Source of the DNA: JAJPHU01 sp036557825
Lineage (GTDB): Bacteria; Planctomycetota; Planctomycetia; Gemmatales; Gemmataceae
NCBI GenBank assembly: GCA_036557825.1
Contig: DATBGU010000194.1
Location: 1 to 64,000 of the forward strand
Length of the DNA stretch: 64,000 nt
Reading direction: 5' to 3'
Both the position numbers and the translations under genes were made by a program. Positions 24,811 to 33,384 of this stretch are shown here, one piece after another. Position 1 is the first letter of the stretch; each line of letters opens with the position of its first letter. Below the pieces are notes generated by a model, which saw nothing but the letters and a program-made list of their open reading frames with translations, did no database searches and had not been told where the DNA came from.

Positions 24811-25040
24811 ACCGACCGCGTTTTCTTTCCCTTCGGGGAATCCTCTTGCATCTCCCCTCCCGCCGAGTACATTCATCCTGCCGGCGGAGCGTGAGTTCCT
24901 TCACTCGTGGGGAGATAGGCAGCCTTCCCATAATGCTCCGCCGGTTTTTTCATGCGCCCCTATCCCCACGCCGACGCTCGCCGACACGGTTTCCACCGTT
25001 TGCAACCGACCGTCGAGTGACCCGTCCCCCGTCTTCCCCT
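24811..25040. repeat. Dispersed hairpin repeat, copy G (long form)
   Basis: It shares ACCGACCGCGTTTTCTT and GTACATTCATCCTGCCGGCG with copies C and E, and the 85 bp right extension with F. The stem GCCGGCGGAGC (24880-24890) pairs with GCTCCGCCGG (24935-24944), immediately followed by TTTTTT, a textbook terminator shape. Confidence 0.85.
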
Positions 25041-25388
25041 GTTCGGACTCCACAGGCGTCAAATGGTGCGTTCCCAGGGGCATCCCAGACGGTTTCCCAC
25101 GCCCCGCTCCCTCCCTTCGGGAATGTCCCTCCCTATGCGTACTCTCTACCAGCCACCGTAGCCAAAATCTCTCCCGCACTGCCTACAGACTCGTTGCAAC
25201 TCAGTCACTTTTGCCTATCCCTCTGGCACGAAACCACTTCTGGTCAGACCAGTTGATTCTCAGGACGCAATCATAGACCTGCACTATCACCGTGAGCTAC
25301 CGAGCCTTTATGACTTTCCACACGAAAGCCTTACTCTCCACGTCCTCACCTGCAATCAGCGCCGTTTGAATCGGTGTCGTCCGTGACC
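25041..25388. other. Intergenic region downstream of the recombinase
   Basis: No gene is supported. As the 3' flank of the recombinase gene it is a candidate place for an attachment site, but no core repeat could be matched by eye elsewhere in the window. Confidence 0.35.
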
Positions 25389-27239
25389 CTAATCAATCGT
25401 CCAACTGACCACGTTCTGCCGTCCCTCACTGTCAGCCAGCTTCCTCTTCGCCTTGTCGTCACCCTTCATCGCTGCCACGACATCCGGCAGCAACTCACGA
25501 ATGTAGCGGTCGTAACCTGCCCGCACCCGCTCGTCGCTGCGGTACTGCCCCAAGTCTCGTTGCTTGTCCACCCAGCCGGCAATGTCCTTGTACGACCATG
25601 CCAATGCGCAGCCCGCCCGTTTCTCGCCGCTGCCGTTTCTCGACGGGCTGCGATAGCACACGACCATGTGCCGTCTCAAATCGCTGCCGGCAAACGAAAC
25701 CTGCACCAGCGCAACCCTCACCCTCCCCTCAGCGCCGATCAGTATGTCGATACGCTGCACAGTCCGCTGCAACTCCACCCGCAGCTGCAACCTCTTTTCC
25801 TCCGTCTCGGCAATGCCGTTATGCACAATGAACGCCCAGCTATCCGCCAGCGGGTGCGCCCTTTCCGCACGAGCGCTGTCCAGTTCCCCTTTCACCCGCT
25901 CCTGTTCCAGTTCCTTCTCGCGCAGCACCTGGGTCAATGTGCGGCTGTAGCCCCGTCGGACATCGTCGGCGAGACTGTCAACCTCCCCGGTGATTGCCTC
26001 GAACTTCTTGCGCAGTTCCTCCACCCTGTCGTCGCCCTGGACTGGGAACACATCGCTCGGTTTGACCTCGCGCATACAAGCCAGCACGCCCGCCTCGAAC
26101 ACCGGATACGGGAAGGTAACGCAAGTCGCTCGCCCATCCACTCCCTTCGTGTTGCACAGCACGAGCAGCGGGTTCTTCGCCGTCCGCTGGTTGATCACGC
26201 AGAACCCTTCGCCGTCCACCGCATGACTCAGAATGCCGTGGAAAAGGTTTATGTGCGTCCGCTGCCGCGCCCTCCAGTTCTTTCGCTTCCGTCCGTCACT
26301 GGCCTCCTTCGCCAGCTTGAACTCGTTGCCGCCGATCACGGCCGGGTAATAGCCTGGAATCGACCCGCCGTCGCCCAGTGGTAGCTCGCCCAGCACTCGC
26401 TTGTCGTTCAAGATCAACGAGATATAGGCCCGGCACCATTTGCCGCTGAACTGCGACCGTTTGCAGTTCTTATTGATCTTCACCTCGCCGAACGCGGGCA
26501 CGCCCTCTTCGGTCAAGGTCTGCACAATGCGCTTGTGGCCGTAGCCCTTCCGCGCCAGTTCAAAGATCCTCTTGACCACCTTGACCCGTTCGGGAATGAC
26601 TGCCCACTTGCCGTCCTTCTCCTCCAGCCACGCCGGCCCGCGACTGTTGAGGGTCATGGTCACTCGGCCGTCCTTCTTCCTGGGTGGCTGTAGCTCGCCC
26701 TTACGTGCCTTCTCCTTCCGCGTCTTCCACGCTTCTTTGAGTCGTCGGCTCTTTTGCTCAGACTCTTGATAGGCAATCTGAATGAACACTTGCAGGACGA
26801 TCCACTTGTGGGTGCCGATGTCCGCCTCACGGAAGATGTCGTTGAGCTTGCAGACGCCGATGCCCACGCCGGTCCTCACCAACTCCATCACCAGGTCGGT
26901 CTGCAAGTCCGGGCGCATTCGACCGAGCCGATCCCACGCTTCGACCACGATGACAGTGCCCTTCGGGAACGTGCCGCGCTTGGCAAGGTCGATCAGCCGC
27001 CGCAGGTCACCTTTGCTCTTGACGTGCCGCCCGTGGTATCCTGACAGCCCACGGTCGATGAAGATGTTTTTCGAGGGCGTCAGCTTGTGTAGATGACAGA
27101 ATGTGGCGAAGTCCCGCGCCTGCCTATCCTCCGAGTCACCGTCGCCCTGTGACGGGTCGCTGAACCGCGCATACGATAACGCTAAGTTGTCACTGTCGGC
27201 GTCGCCTCGTGACGGGTCGCTGAGCTTGGTGTGCTTCAT
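25389..27239 (-). CDS. Large serine recombinase
   Basis: A 616-residue site-specific recombinase. The resolvase domain has YARFS (catalytic Ser27), DRGLSGY and VVEAWDRLGRM, followed by EQKSRRLKEAWKTRKEKA leading into the Recombinase domain (~200-330; GPAWLEEKDGKWAVIPERV, then GYGHKRIVQTLTEEGVPA). The usual zinc ribbon (~340-420) is degenerate: the CxxC pairs are not evident. A coiled-coil region lies at ~430-490. The start at 27239 has AGGAG ten bases upstream. The N-terminus contains a duplicated SDPSxGDxDS (residues 7-16 and 27-36), the second copy including the catalytic serine. It probably mobilises the accessory region to its left. Confidence 0.88.
   Translation of the reverse strand: MKHTKLSDPSRGDADSDNLALSYARFSDPSQGDGDSEDRQARDFATFCHLHKLTPSKNIFIDRGLSGYHGRHVKSKGDLRRLIDLAKRGTFPKGTVIVVEAWDRLGRMRPDLQTDLVMELVRTGVGIGVCKLNDIFREADIGTHKWIVLQVFIQIAYQESEQKSRRLKEAWKTRKEKARKGELQPPRKKDGRVTMTLNSRGPAWLEEKDGKWAVIPERVKVVKRIFELARKGYGHKRIVQTLTEEGVPAFGEVKINKNCKRSQFSGKWCRAYISLILNDKRVLGELPLGDGGSIPGYYPAVIGGNEFKLAKEASDGRKRKNWRARQRTHINLFHGILSHAVDGEGFCVINQRTAKNPLLVLCNTKGVDGRATCVTFPYPVFEAGVLACMREVKPSDVFPVQGDDRVEELRKKFEAITGEVDSLADDVRRGYSRTLTQVLREKELEQERVKGELDSARAERAHPLADSWAFIVHNGIAETEEKRLQLRVELQRTVQRIDILIGAEGRVRVALVQVSFAGSDLRRHMVVCYRSPSRNGSGEKRAGCALAWSYKDIAGWVDKQRDLGQYRSDERVRAGYDRYIRELLPDVVAAMKGDDKAKRKLADSEGRQNVVSWTID
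27149..27223. repeat. 15 bp direct repeat, 60 bp apart, in the recombinase 5' end
   Basis: GTGACGGGTCGCTGA occurs at 27149-27163 and again at 27209-27223, with partial similarity continuing on the 3' side of the minus-strand copy. It encodes the duplicated SDPS motif of the recombinase. Confidence 0.8.
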
Positions 27240-27349
27240 GTGCTGGGTTCTCCTGGGTGAATGGGGCGTCCGCGAGCAGGCGGATGCCATACATAATTGT
27301 ACGCTTATGTATGCGACTAGGCAACCCGCTTTTCTGGAGGTATTTGACG

Positions 27350-28867
27350 ATGGACCCTCGAACGGCGCGTCGTTGTGGGCGAATGGTGCTTCTCGCGCTC
27401 GTCTTCCTGTGGGCCTCCGCGGGGCTGTCCGCCGCGGAACCGAAGGCGAAGGTGTACGTCCTGCTCTGGTTCGACACGGAAGACTATCTTCTGCCCGCCA
27501 GCGATGATGCCGCGCTCCGCCTGGCCGATTTTCTCAGCGGCGAAGACGTGCGCGCCACCTTCAAGGTTGTCGGCGAGAAAGCGCGCACGCTGGAACGCCG
27601 CAAGCGCGCCGACGTGATCGCGGCGCTGATAAAGCACGAGATCGGCTTTCATTCCAATTATCACAGCACCCAGCCCAGTCCGGCGATGTACCTGTCGCAG
27701 CTCGGTTGGGACGAGGGCGTGCGCGAGTTCGACCGCCGCGAAGGTCCAGGCCGCGCCGACGTCGAACGCATCTTCGGCCAGGCGCCGACGTGCTACGGCC
27801 AGCCGGGCAGTTCGTGGGGGCCACAAAGTTATGGGGCCATGAACCGATGGGGGATGAAGGTCTATCTCGACGCCGGCAGCCACGTCAATCTCGACGATCG
27901 GCCCTGTCACTACTGCGGCGTTCTGAACCTCTACAAGTTGAAGTACACGCTACGCGCGGACCTGAACAATCCGAAGGAACTGCCGCAGGCGCAGGAGCGC
28001 TTCGCTCAGGCGCGCAAGGAACTGCTGGACCAGGGCGGCGGCGTGGTCAGCATCTTCTATCACCCCTGCGAGTTCGTTCACAAGAAGTTTTGGGATGGCG
28101 TCAACTTTTCGCGCGGCGACAACCCGCCGCGCGAAAAGTGGAAGGAGCCGCCGGCCAAGACGGCGGAGGAGACGCGCAGCTCCTATCGCGTCTTCGAGGA
28201 GTACGTGCGTTTCATCAAACGCTTCCCGGAAGTGCGTTTCATCACCGCCTCGGAGGCGGCGAAATTGTACCGCGATCGGGCGCGCGGCCGGCGCTTCACG
28301 TCCGCCGAGTTGGGAGCCATCGCCAAAGCGGTCGGCGACGAGGTGAGTTTCCAGACCTTCAAGGATTACACCCTTTCGACCAGTGATGTGTTCGCGCTGC
28401 TCACCGATTATGTGACGTCTCAAGGCGGAGAGCGCCCTGCCGACGGCATCGAGCTGAAGGCGACACCGCTGGGTCCGACGGGGCGCGTGCCTTTGCTCAG
28501 CGAGCCGGTGGCGACGGACGCCAGCCAATTTCAGCGAACGTGTCGAGATGTTCGCGGCTACTTACACAAGCACGGACGCATTCCCGGCGTGGTGTGGCTG
28601 GGTAGCCGGCCGGTGCCGCCGGAGGCGTTCCTGGCAGCGCTAGCTCGCGTCGCCCGGACGATGCTCGACGGCAAGGCGATGCCGGAGACAATCGAGATCA
28701 AGCCGGCGAAGCTGGCCGCGGCGCGCTACGTGGCCGACGATGATCCGAAGAAGCTCTGGGGTTGGGTGATCTTCCCTCCGAACTTCCGAGCGCCGGCGCT
28801 GATGGAACTGGCCAAAAAACAAGCGTGGACGTTAAAACCAGCGCTCTTGCAACGTACTTCCGAGTAG
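27350..28867 (+). CDS. Exported polysaccharide-deacetylase-like protein
   Basis: A 505-residue protein. The signal peptide (residues 1-29; MVLLALVFLWASAGLSAA) is followed by a NodB-like fold: LLWFDTEDYL (Asp42, acidic pair) resembles motif 1 and HEIGFHSNYHS (His101, His105) gives the H-x3-H metal site. Later, FYHPCEFVH could supply another active-site histidine. The C-terminal ~200 residues are extra and unassigned. GGAGG lies nine bases before ATG; the frame extends upstream over the recombinase promoter. It probably acts on an acylated amino sugar polymer outside the cytoplasm. It is divergent from the recombinase gene and is the first gene of the core-like region. Confidence 0.78.
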   Translation: MDPRTARRCGRMVLLALVFLWASAGLSAAEPKAKVYVLLWFDTEDYLLPASDDAALRLADFLSGEDVRATFKVVGEKARTLERRKRADVIAALIKHEIGFHSNYHSTQPSPAMYLSQLGWDEGVREFDRREGPGRADVERIFGQAPTCYGQPGSSWGPQSYGAMNRWGMKVYLDAGSHVNLDDRPCHYCGVLNLYKLKYTLRADLNNPKELPQAQERFAQARKELLDQGGGVVSIFYHPCEFVHKKFWDGVNFSRGDNPPREKWKEPPAKTAEETRSSYRVFEEYVRFIKRFPEVRFITASEAAKLYRDRARGRRFTSAELGAIAKAVGDEVSFQTFKDYTLSTSDVFALLTDYVTSQGGERPADGIELKATPLGPTGRVPLLSEPVATDASQFQRTCRDVRGYLHKHGRIPGVVWLGSRPVPPEAFLAALARVARTMLDGKAMPETIEIKPAKLAAARYVADDDPKKLWGWVIFPPNFRAPALMELAKKQAWTLKPALLQRTSE

Positions 28868-29023
28868 GGTGAACCGGCGCGGGAGGTCCACCCTATCGGT
28901 CCGTCGAATGATGAAGAACATGAGAAATGCACCTGTCGAATCATTGGTCAACGGCGGACGAAGCCATAAACTGACAGCAATATCTGAGCATTCGTCCGTC
29001 CTTTCCGCGAGTGAGGAACAGAC

Positions 29024-30319
29024 ATGACTCCCGCAGCGATTCCCGGCCGATTGGCGTTGCTGGTCGGCGGCGGTCCGGCGCCGGGGATCAATGGCGTCAT
29101 CAGCTCGGTGGCCATCGAGGCCGTCGAGCAGGGCATCGAAGTGGTCGGCTTTCGCGACGGCTTCAAATGGCTGGTCAAGGGCGACGCCGACCATCATCGC
29201 AAACTGGCCATCGAGGACGTCAAGGCCATCCATTTGCGCGGCGGTTCCATTCTCGGCACCTCGCGCACCAACCCCACCAAATCCGAGCAGGACATGCGCA
29301 ATGTGCTGGACGTGTTCCGGCGCATGAATGTCACCATGCTCGTGACGATAGGCGGCGACGACACCGCCTATTCCGGCAGCCAGGTTTACGCCCGCGCCAA
29401 TGGGGCCGTCCGCGTCGCGCACGTGCCCAAGACCATTGACAACGATCTACCCCTGCCCGGCTCGACGCCGACGTTCGGCTTCGAGACGGCCCGGCAAGTC
29501 GGTGTCGGCATCATCCGCAACCTCGCCGAGGATGCGCGGACGACATCGCGCTGGTATCTCATCGTCAGCATGGGGCGGGCGGCCGGTCATCTGGCGCTGG
29601 GCATCGGCAAGGCCGCCGCCGCGACGCTGACCATCATTCCCGAAGAGTTCGGCGACCGCCGCGTCACCCTCGACGAGGTCTGCGACATCCTTATCGGCAG
29701 CATCATCAAGCGGCGGAGCATGCACGCCGATTACGGTGTGGCCGTACTGGCCGAGGGGCTGCTCGAAGCCATCGGCGAAACCGGCCTGTTGGAGTGCATG
29801 AGTACCGCCCAGCTGGGACGCTACGGTCAGATCATCCGCGACCCGCACGGCCATCTACGTCTCGGCGAGATCGAGTTCGGCCGCATGATCAAGGACCGCC
29901 TGTCGTCGCGTCTCGACGAGATCGGTCTGCCGGTCACGCTGATCGACAAGGATCTGGGCTACGAGTTGCGCTGCGCCGACCCCATCCCGTTCGACGCCGA
30001 GTACACACGCGATCTCGGCTACGGCGCGGTGAAGTTCCTGCGTTCGGAAGAGGCGGGCAGGTTCGGAGCGATCATCAGCCTGGTCGGGGGCCACCTGGAG
30101 CCGCTGCCGTTCAGCCAGATGATCGACCCGCAGACGATGCGCATGCAGACGCGGCGCGTGAACGTCAGCGGCGAGGGATACGAGTGCGCTCGGCGTTACA
30201 TGATCCGCCTGGAGCGCCGCGATTTCGAGAATGCCCAGCGGTTGACCCGCCTCTCCGCCGCCGCCGGCATGACGCCCGATCAGTTCCGCAAGCGCTTCGA
30301 GCATCTCGTCGCGCTGTGA
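29024..30319 (+). CDS. pfp: 6-phosphofructokinase, pyrophosphate-type signature
   Basis: A 431-residue glycolytic enzyme phosphorylating fructose 6-phosphate. Motifs: GGGPAPGING (15-24), GGDDT (110-114), PKTIDNDLP (135-143), MGRAAGHLA (183-191), IPEE (205-208). The second Asp in GGDD and the Lys in PKTIDND are the residues that mark pyrophosphate-dependent enzymes; ATP enzymes have Gly at both places. The length (~430) also fits that group. The reaction would then be reversible. GAGGAA lies seven bases before ATG. It is followed by a very strong terminator and stands alone. Confidence 0.88.
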   Translation: MTPAAIPGRLALLVGGGPAPGINGVISSVAIEAVEQGIEVVGFRDGFKWLVKGDADHHRKLAIEDVKAIHLRGGSILGTSRTNPTKSEQDMRNVLDVFRRMNVTMLVTIGGDDTAYSGSQVYARANGAVRVAHVPKTIDNDLPLPGSTPTFGFETARQVGVGIIRNLAEDARTTSRWYLIVSMGRAAGHLALGIGKAAAATLTIIPEEFGDRRVTLDEVCDILIGSIIKRRSMHADYGVAVLAEGLLEAIGETGLLECMSTAQLGRYGQIIRDPHGHLRLGEIEFGRMIKDRLSSRLDEIGLPVTLIDKDLGYELRCADPIPFDAEYTRDLGYGAVKFLRSEEAGRFGAIISLVGGHLEPLPFSQMIDPQTMRMQTRRVNVSGEGYECARRYMIRLERRDFENAQRLTRLSAAAGMTPDQFRKRFEHLVAL

Positions 30320-30329
30320 GTCTTGCCCA

Positions 30330-30384
30330 CCAGCCCGCAGCGCCAGCAAGGCGTTTCCCTTGCTGGCGCTGCGGGCTGGTTTTT
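30330..30384 (+). terminator. Terminator with a 22 bp perfect stem, member of a repeat family
   Basis: Arms 30330-30351 and 30358-30379 are perfectly complementary over 22 bp, loop CGTTTC, followed by TTTTT. The left arm sequence (CCAGCCCGCAGCGCCAGCAA) recurs at 35335 between nuoL and nuoM, so the element belongs to a dispersed palindromic family used as a terminator here. Confidence 0.88.
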
Positions 30385-30393
30385 ACACTTCGA

Positions 30394-31173
30394 TTACTCG
30401 ATCCCAAAGAGAGCTCCCGCGTTCTTCGTCGTCTGCTCCGCCAGCGCGTCGACGCTGACTCCCAGCAGGTTCGCCAGACAAACGGCGGTGTGAACGACAT
30501 GGGCCGGCTCGTTGCGTTTGCCGCGCAGCGGCACCGGCGACAGATAGGGGCTGTCCGTCTCCACCAGCACGCGGTTGAGCGGCTGTTTCGCCGCTGTCTC
30601 GCGCAGGACGGCGGCACTCTTATACGTCAACATTCCGGCGAACGACAGATACAAACCCATCGCCCGGCAGTCCTCGGCCATCGCCGCGTCGCCGACGAAG
30701 GAGTGCATCACGCCGCGGATGGGACCGTGGCGATCGAACTCCGCACGCAGCACGCGCAGCATGTCGGCCTCGGCCTCGCGGCAGTGGATCACCACCGCCC
30801 GCTTATGCTGCCGGCCCAGTTCCAGATGACGGACAAAATGCTCCTCCTGCACCGCGAACGGCGTATCGTCCCAGTGACGATCCAGCCCTGTCTCGCCGAC
30901 GCCGACAACGCGCGGGTGCTCGACGAGGGTCAGCACCTCGTTCCAGGCGGTCGCACTCGCTTGCATGATGTTGTTGGGGTGAATGCCGACGGTGGCGAAC
31001 ACGTCGGCACGGCTCTCGGCCAGCGTCACGCAGACGGCGCTGGATGGGGCCGTCGTGGCAACGGCGATCGTGGCGCGGACGCCGGCAGCGCGGGCACGTT
31101 CGAGCACGGCCGGCAGATCGTCGGCGAACTGCTCGGCGTCCAGGTGCGCGTGCGTGTCGATGAGCAAGACCAT
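30394..31173 (-). CDS. tatD: TatD-family metal-dependent DNase
   Basis: 259 residues, the normal family length. Metal-ligand motifs are present: DTHAHLD (6-12), GETGLD, VIHCREAE, GVMHSFVG and ETDSPYL. TatD proteins are Mg-dependent 3'-5' nucleases or D-tyrosyl-type hydrolases in DNA repair and quality control. It starts one base after the stop of the upstream 147-residue gene, so it is the last gene of the nuo transcript. Convergent with pfp across the terminator. Confidence 0.92.
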   Translation of the reverse strand: MVLLIDTHAHLDAEQFADDLPAVLERARAAGVRATIAVATTAPSSAVCVTLAESRADVFATVGIHPNNIMQASATAWNEVLTLVEHPRVVGVGETGLDRHWDDTPFAVQEEHFVRHLELGRQHKRAVVIHCREAEADMLRVLRAEFDRHGPIRGVMHSFVGDAAMAEDCRAMGLYLSFAGMLTYKSAAVLRETAAKQPLNRVLVETDSPYLSPVPLRGKRNEPAHVVHTAVCLANLLGVSVDALAEQTTKNAGALFGIE

Positions 31174-31174
31174 G

Positions 31175-31618
31175 TCAGCTCACGCTTGCCGGAGTCTGCG
31201 TGGGAACCAGTGCTTCCAGTTGCGGCAAATGACGGCGCTTGAGGGCCAGCAGTTTCTCAACCTCGGCATGAGCGGCCGAATCCTTCAGCGCGGGCAGATC
31301 GCGCTCCAGCTCAGCGATCGCGCGGCGCTCGTAGTCGATCAGACGCGGCAGGACGTAGTCCAGCGCCAGGAAATTGATCGTCGTGAAGCTGGAGGGGAAG
31401 GTCGGCAGATACGGCAGCGGAATGTGCTGCCGCAGAAGGAACCGGCCGAGCGAGGTCAGCGCCTCGCGCTCCGCCGAGATGATCTGCCGCAGGTCCGTCA
31501 GCGCTTTCTCCTCGGCCGCGGTGGTCCAGGGATACGCCTCGGCCACGTACATCAGGACGGAGCGGCTCTCGCGGCGGAGAATGTCCTGGAGCAATCCCTG
31601 GCTGTGCGGATCGATCAC
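31175..31618 (-). CDS. Conserved helical protein coupled to nuoN
   Basis: A 147-residue protein starting at GTG with AAGGA eight bases upstream. The GTGA start overlaps the nuoN stop by four bases, so translation is coupled. It is predicted as a four-helix bundle by eye (LLQDILRRESRSVLMYVAEA, then LRQIISAEREALTSLGRFLL, then RLIDYERRAIAELERDL, then KLLALKRRHLPQLEAL). The continuous open frame to 33511 is only the shadow of nuoN. Linked to complex I genes; function unknown. Confidence 0.75.
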   Translation of the reverse strand: MIDPHSQGLLQDILRRESRSVLMYVAEAYPWTTAAEEKALTDLRQIISAEREALTSLGRFLLRQHIPLPYLPTFPSSFTTINFLALDYVLPRLIDYERRAIAELERDLPALKDSAAHAEVEKLLALKRRHLPQLEALVPTQTPASVS

Positions 31619-33333
31619 GGTCGTTGTCCTTTCGCCCCTGGCATTCCTCCCGGCGGCCCACCGTCGTTGCCTCGGCCGGGAGCGGAACCGGCACTGTGCT
31701 GGGCGAAGCGCGCGGCGCCTTCGCGGCTGTAGCGGTCCAGCGGCGCCCACAGGATGCCGAGAACGAAGACCAGCAGGGCGACGACCCCCGCGAACACGAC
31801 GGCCGGCAACGGCTCGCGCAACCGCACCGGCTCGCGTCCTTCCAGATCCTCGGCCCGCCCTTCCAGAATCATGACCTTCATCACCTTCACGTAGTACACC
31901 GCGCTCAGCACCGAGTTGACGCCGCCGACGACCAGCAAGCCGAACAGTAGCGCGCCCAGGCCCGCATCGCCTTTCAAATACCAGGCCTGACTCGCGTCCC
32001 ACAGCGACGCGAAGATCTGAAACTTGGCGGTGAAGCCGACCAGCGGCGGGATGCCGAGCAGACTGAGCAGGAAGATCGACAGCGTGACCACCATCCACGG
32101 CGAACGCCGCACCAGGCCGCGATAATCGCTCAGCTCCTCGGAGCCGGTCTGATTGCGCAGGAAGGCGACCACGGCGAAGGCGCCGAGGTTCATCAGCAGA
32201 TAGGCGATGAGATAGAAAAGCACCGCCTGCAAGCCGGGCAGCTCGAAGCCGCCGGTTGACCCGGCGAGCGGCTTGATCGCGGCGATGCCCATCATCATGT
32301 AGCCGGCGTGAGCGATGGTCGAGTACGCGAGCAGGCGTTTCAGGTTGGTCTGCAAGTAGGCGGCGAGATTGCCGAACGTCGCGGTCAGGGCGGCGAAGAA
32401 CGCCAGGCCCGGCACGAGGTAACGGACGACCGTGTCCCAGTGCCCGTCGATGATCCGCTCCACCATCGGATCGATGCCGCACAGGATGAGGGTCAGGCGC
32501 GCGAGCAGCGCCAGGGCGGCGCCCTTGGAAGCGACCGACAGATACGCCGCCACCTCGGCGGAGGCGCCCTCGAACACGTCCGGGCACCAGAAATGGAACG
32601 GCACCGCCGCCAGCTTGAACGCCACACCGATCAGCACGAACAGGGTGCCGAGGATCAAGAGCGGATCGAACCCCGACGCGCCGGCGGAGAACGAGTACAT
32701 CAGACCGGCGGCGACATCGGGCAGATACGCCGTACCGAAGCGGCCGGCCAGCAAGCTGATGCCGTAGAGCATGACCCCGGCCGCTCCGCCGCCGTAGACG
32801 ACGTACTTCAAGGCGGCCTCGCTGGACTGGCGGCGTCCCTTCAAATAGCCGGCCAGGGCGTAGCTTGGCAGACTGGCCATCTCGATGCCGATGTAGACCA
32901 TCAGCAGGTGCGTGGCCGACGCCATGATGACCATGCCGACCGTCGCCCCCAGCAACAGACAGTAGAAGTCGGCCGAGTCCTCGCGGTCGGGAATCCCGGT
33001 CGTCAGCGACAGCCAGATGATGAACAGCGTGAAGCCGTACAGGAAGCAGCGGAGGAAAATCGTCAGGTGATCGTAAACGAGCAGTCCGCCGAAGACCGGG
33101 TACAGCGTGAAGACGGTGCCGACCTCGCCGCTGCGCGGCGGCGACAGGTAGCTCCACTGGGCGATGCTGACGCCCAGCGCCAGGGCTGTTACCAGCAGGG
33201 CGATGCTGCCCATGTGGGAACGGTCGAACAGCCGCAGCAGCAAGAACAGCACGATACCGCCGCAGGCCAGCAGTTCCGGCAGGAAGTTCAAACAGTCTAT
33301 CCCGATCTGGCCGGGGTCGATATTCGGCAACAT
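31615..33333 (-). CDS. nuoN: NADH-quinone oxidoreductase subunit N
   Basis: A 572-residue antiporter-like membrane subunit of complex I that pumps protons, with about 14 membrane segments. The signature regions are clear: VAFKLAAVPFHFWCPDVFEG (conserved Lys before PFHFW), YSTIAHAGYMMMG, and SIFLLSLLGIPPLVGFTAKF. It is longer than the E. coli subunit, mostly through loops. It is the last of the minus-strand order nuoH-J-K-L-M-N. The ribosome-binding site is weak. Confidence 0.95.
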   Translation of the reverse strand: MLPNIDPGQIGIDCLNFLPELLACGGIVLFLLLRLFDRSHMGSIALLVTALALGVSIAQWSYLSPPRSGEVGTVFTLYPVFGGLLVYDHLTIFLRCFLYGFTLFIIWLSLTTGIPDREDSADFYCLLLGATVGMVIMASATHLLMVYIGIEMASLPSYALAGYLKGRRQSSEAALKYVVYGGGAAGVMLYGISLLAGRFGTAYLPDVAAGLMYSFSAGASGFDPLLILGTLFVLIGVAFKLAAVPFHFWCPDVFEGASAEVAAYLSVASKGAALALLARLTLILCGIDPMVERIIDGHWDTVVRYLVPGLAFFAALTATFGNLAAYLQTNLKRLLAYSTIAHAGYMMMGIAAIKPLAGSTGGFELPGLQAVLFYLIAYLLMNLGAFAVVAFLRNQTGSEELSDYRGLVRRSPWMVVTLSIFLLSLLGIPPLVGFTAKFQIFASLWDASQAWYLKGDAGLGALLFGLLVVGGVNSVLSAVYYVKVMKVMILEGRAEDLEGREPVRLREPLPAVVFAGVVALLVFVLGILWAPLDRYSREGAARFAQHSAGSAPGRGNDGGPPGGMPGAKGQRP

Positions 33334-33384
33334 GGGGTCGTCTCACAGTCGAAGTTCTGAGTTCTGAGTGCCAATACTCACAAC

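Noticed and set aside
12200..25100. Chromosomal integron (small genes separated by attC-like hairpins)
   Set aside because: Genes are on both strands, hairpins lack the RYYYAAC/GTTRRRY core sites, spacing is irregular, and no tyrosine integron integrase is present.
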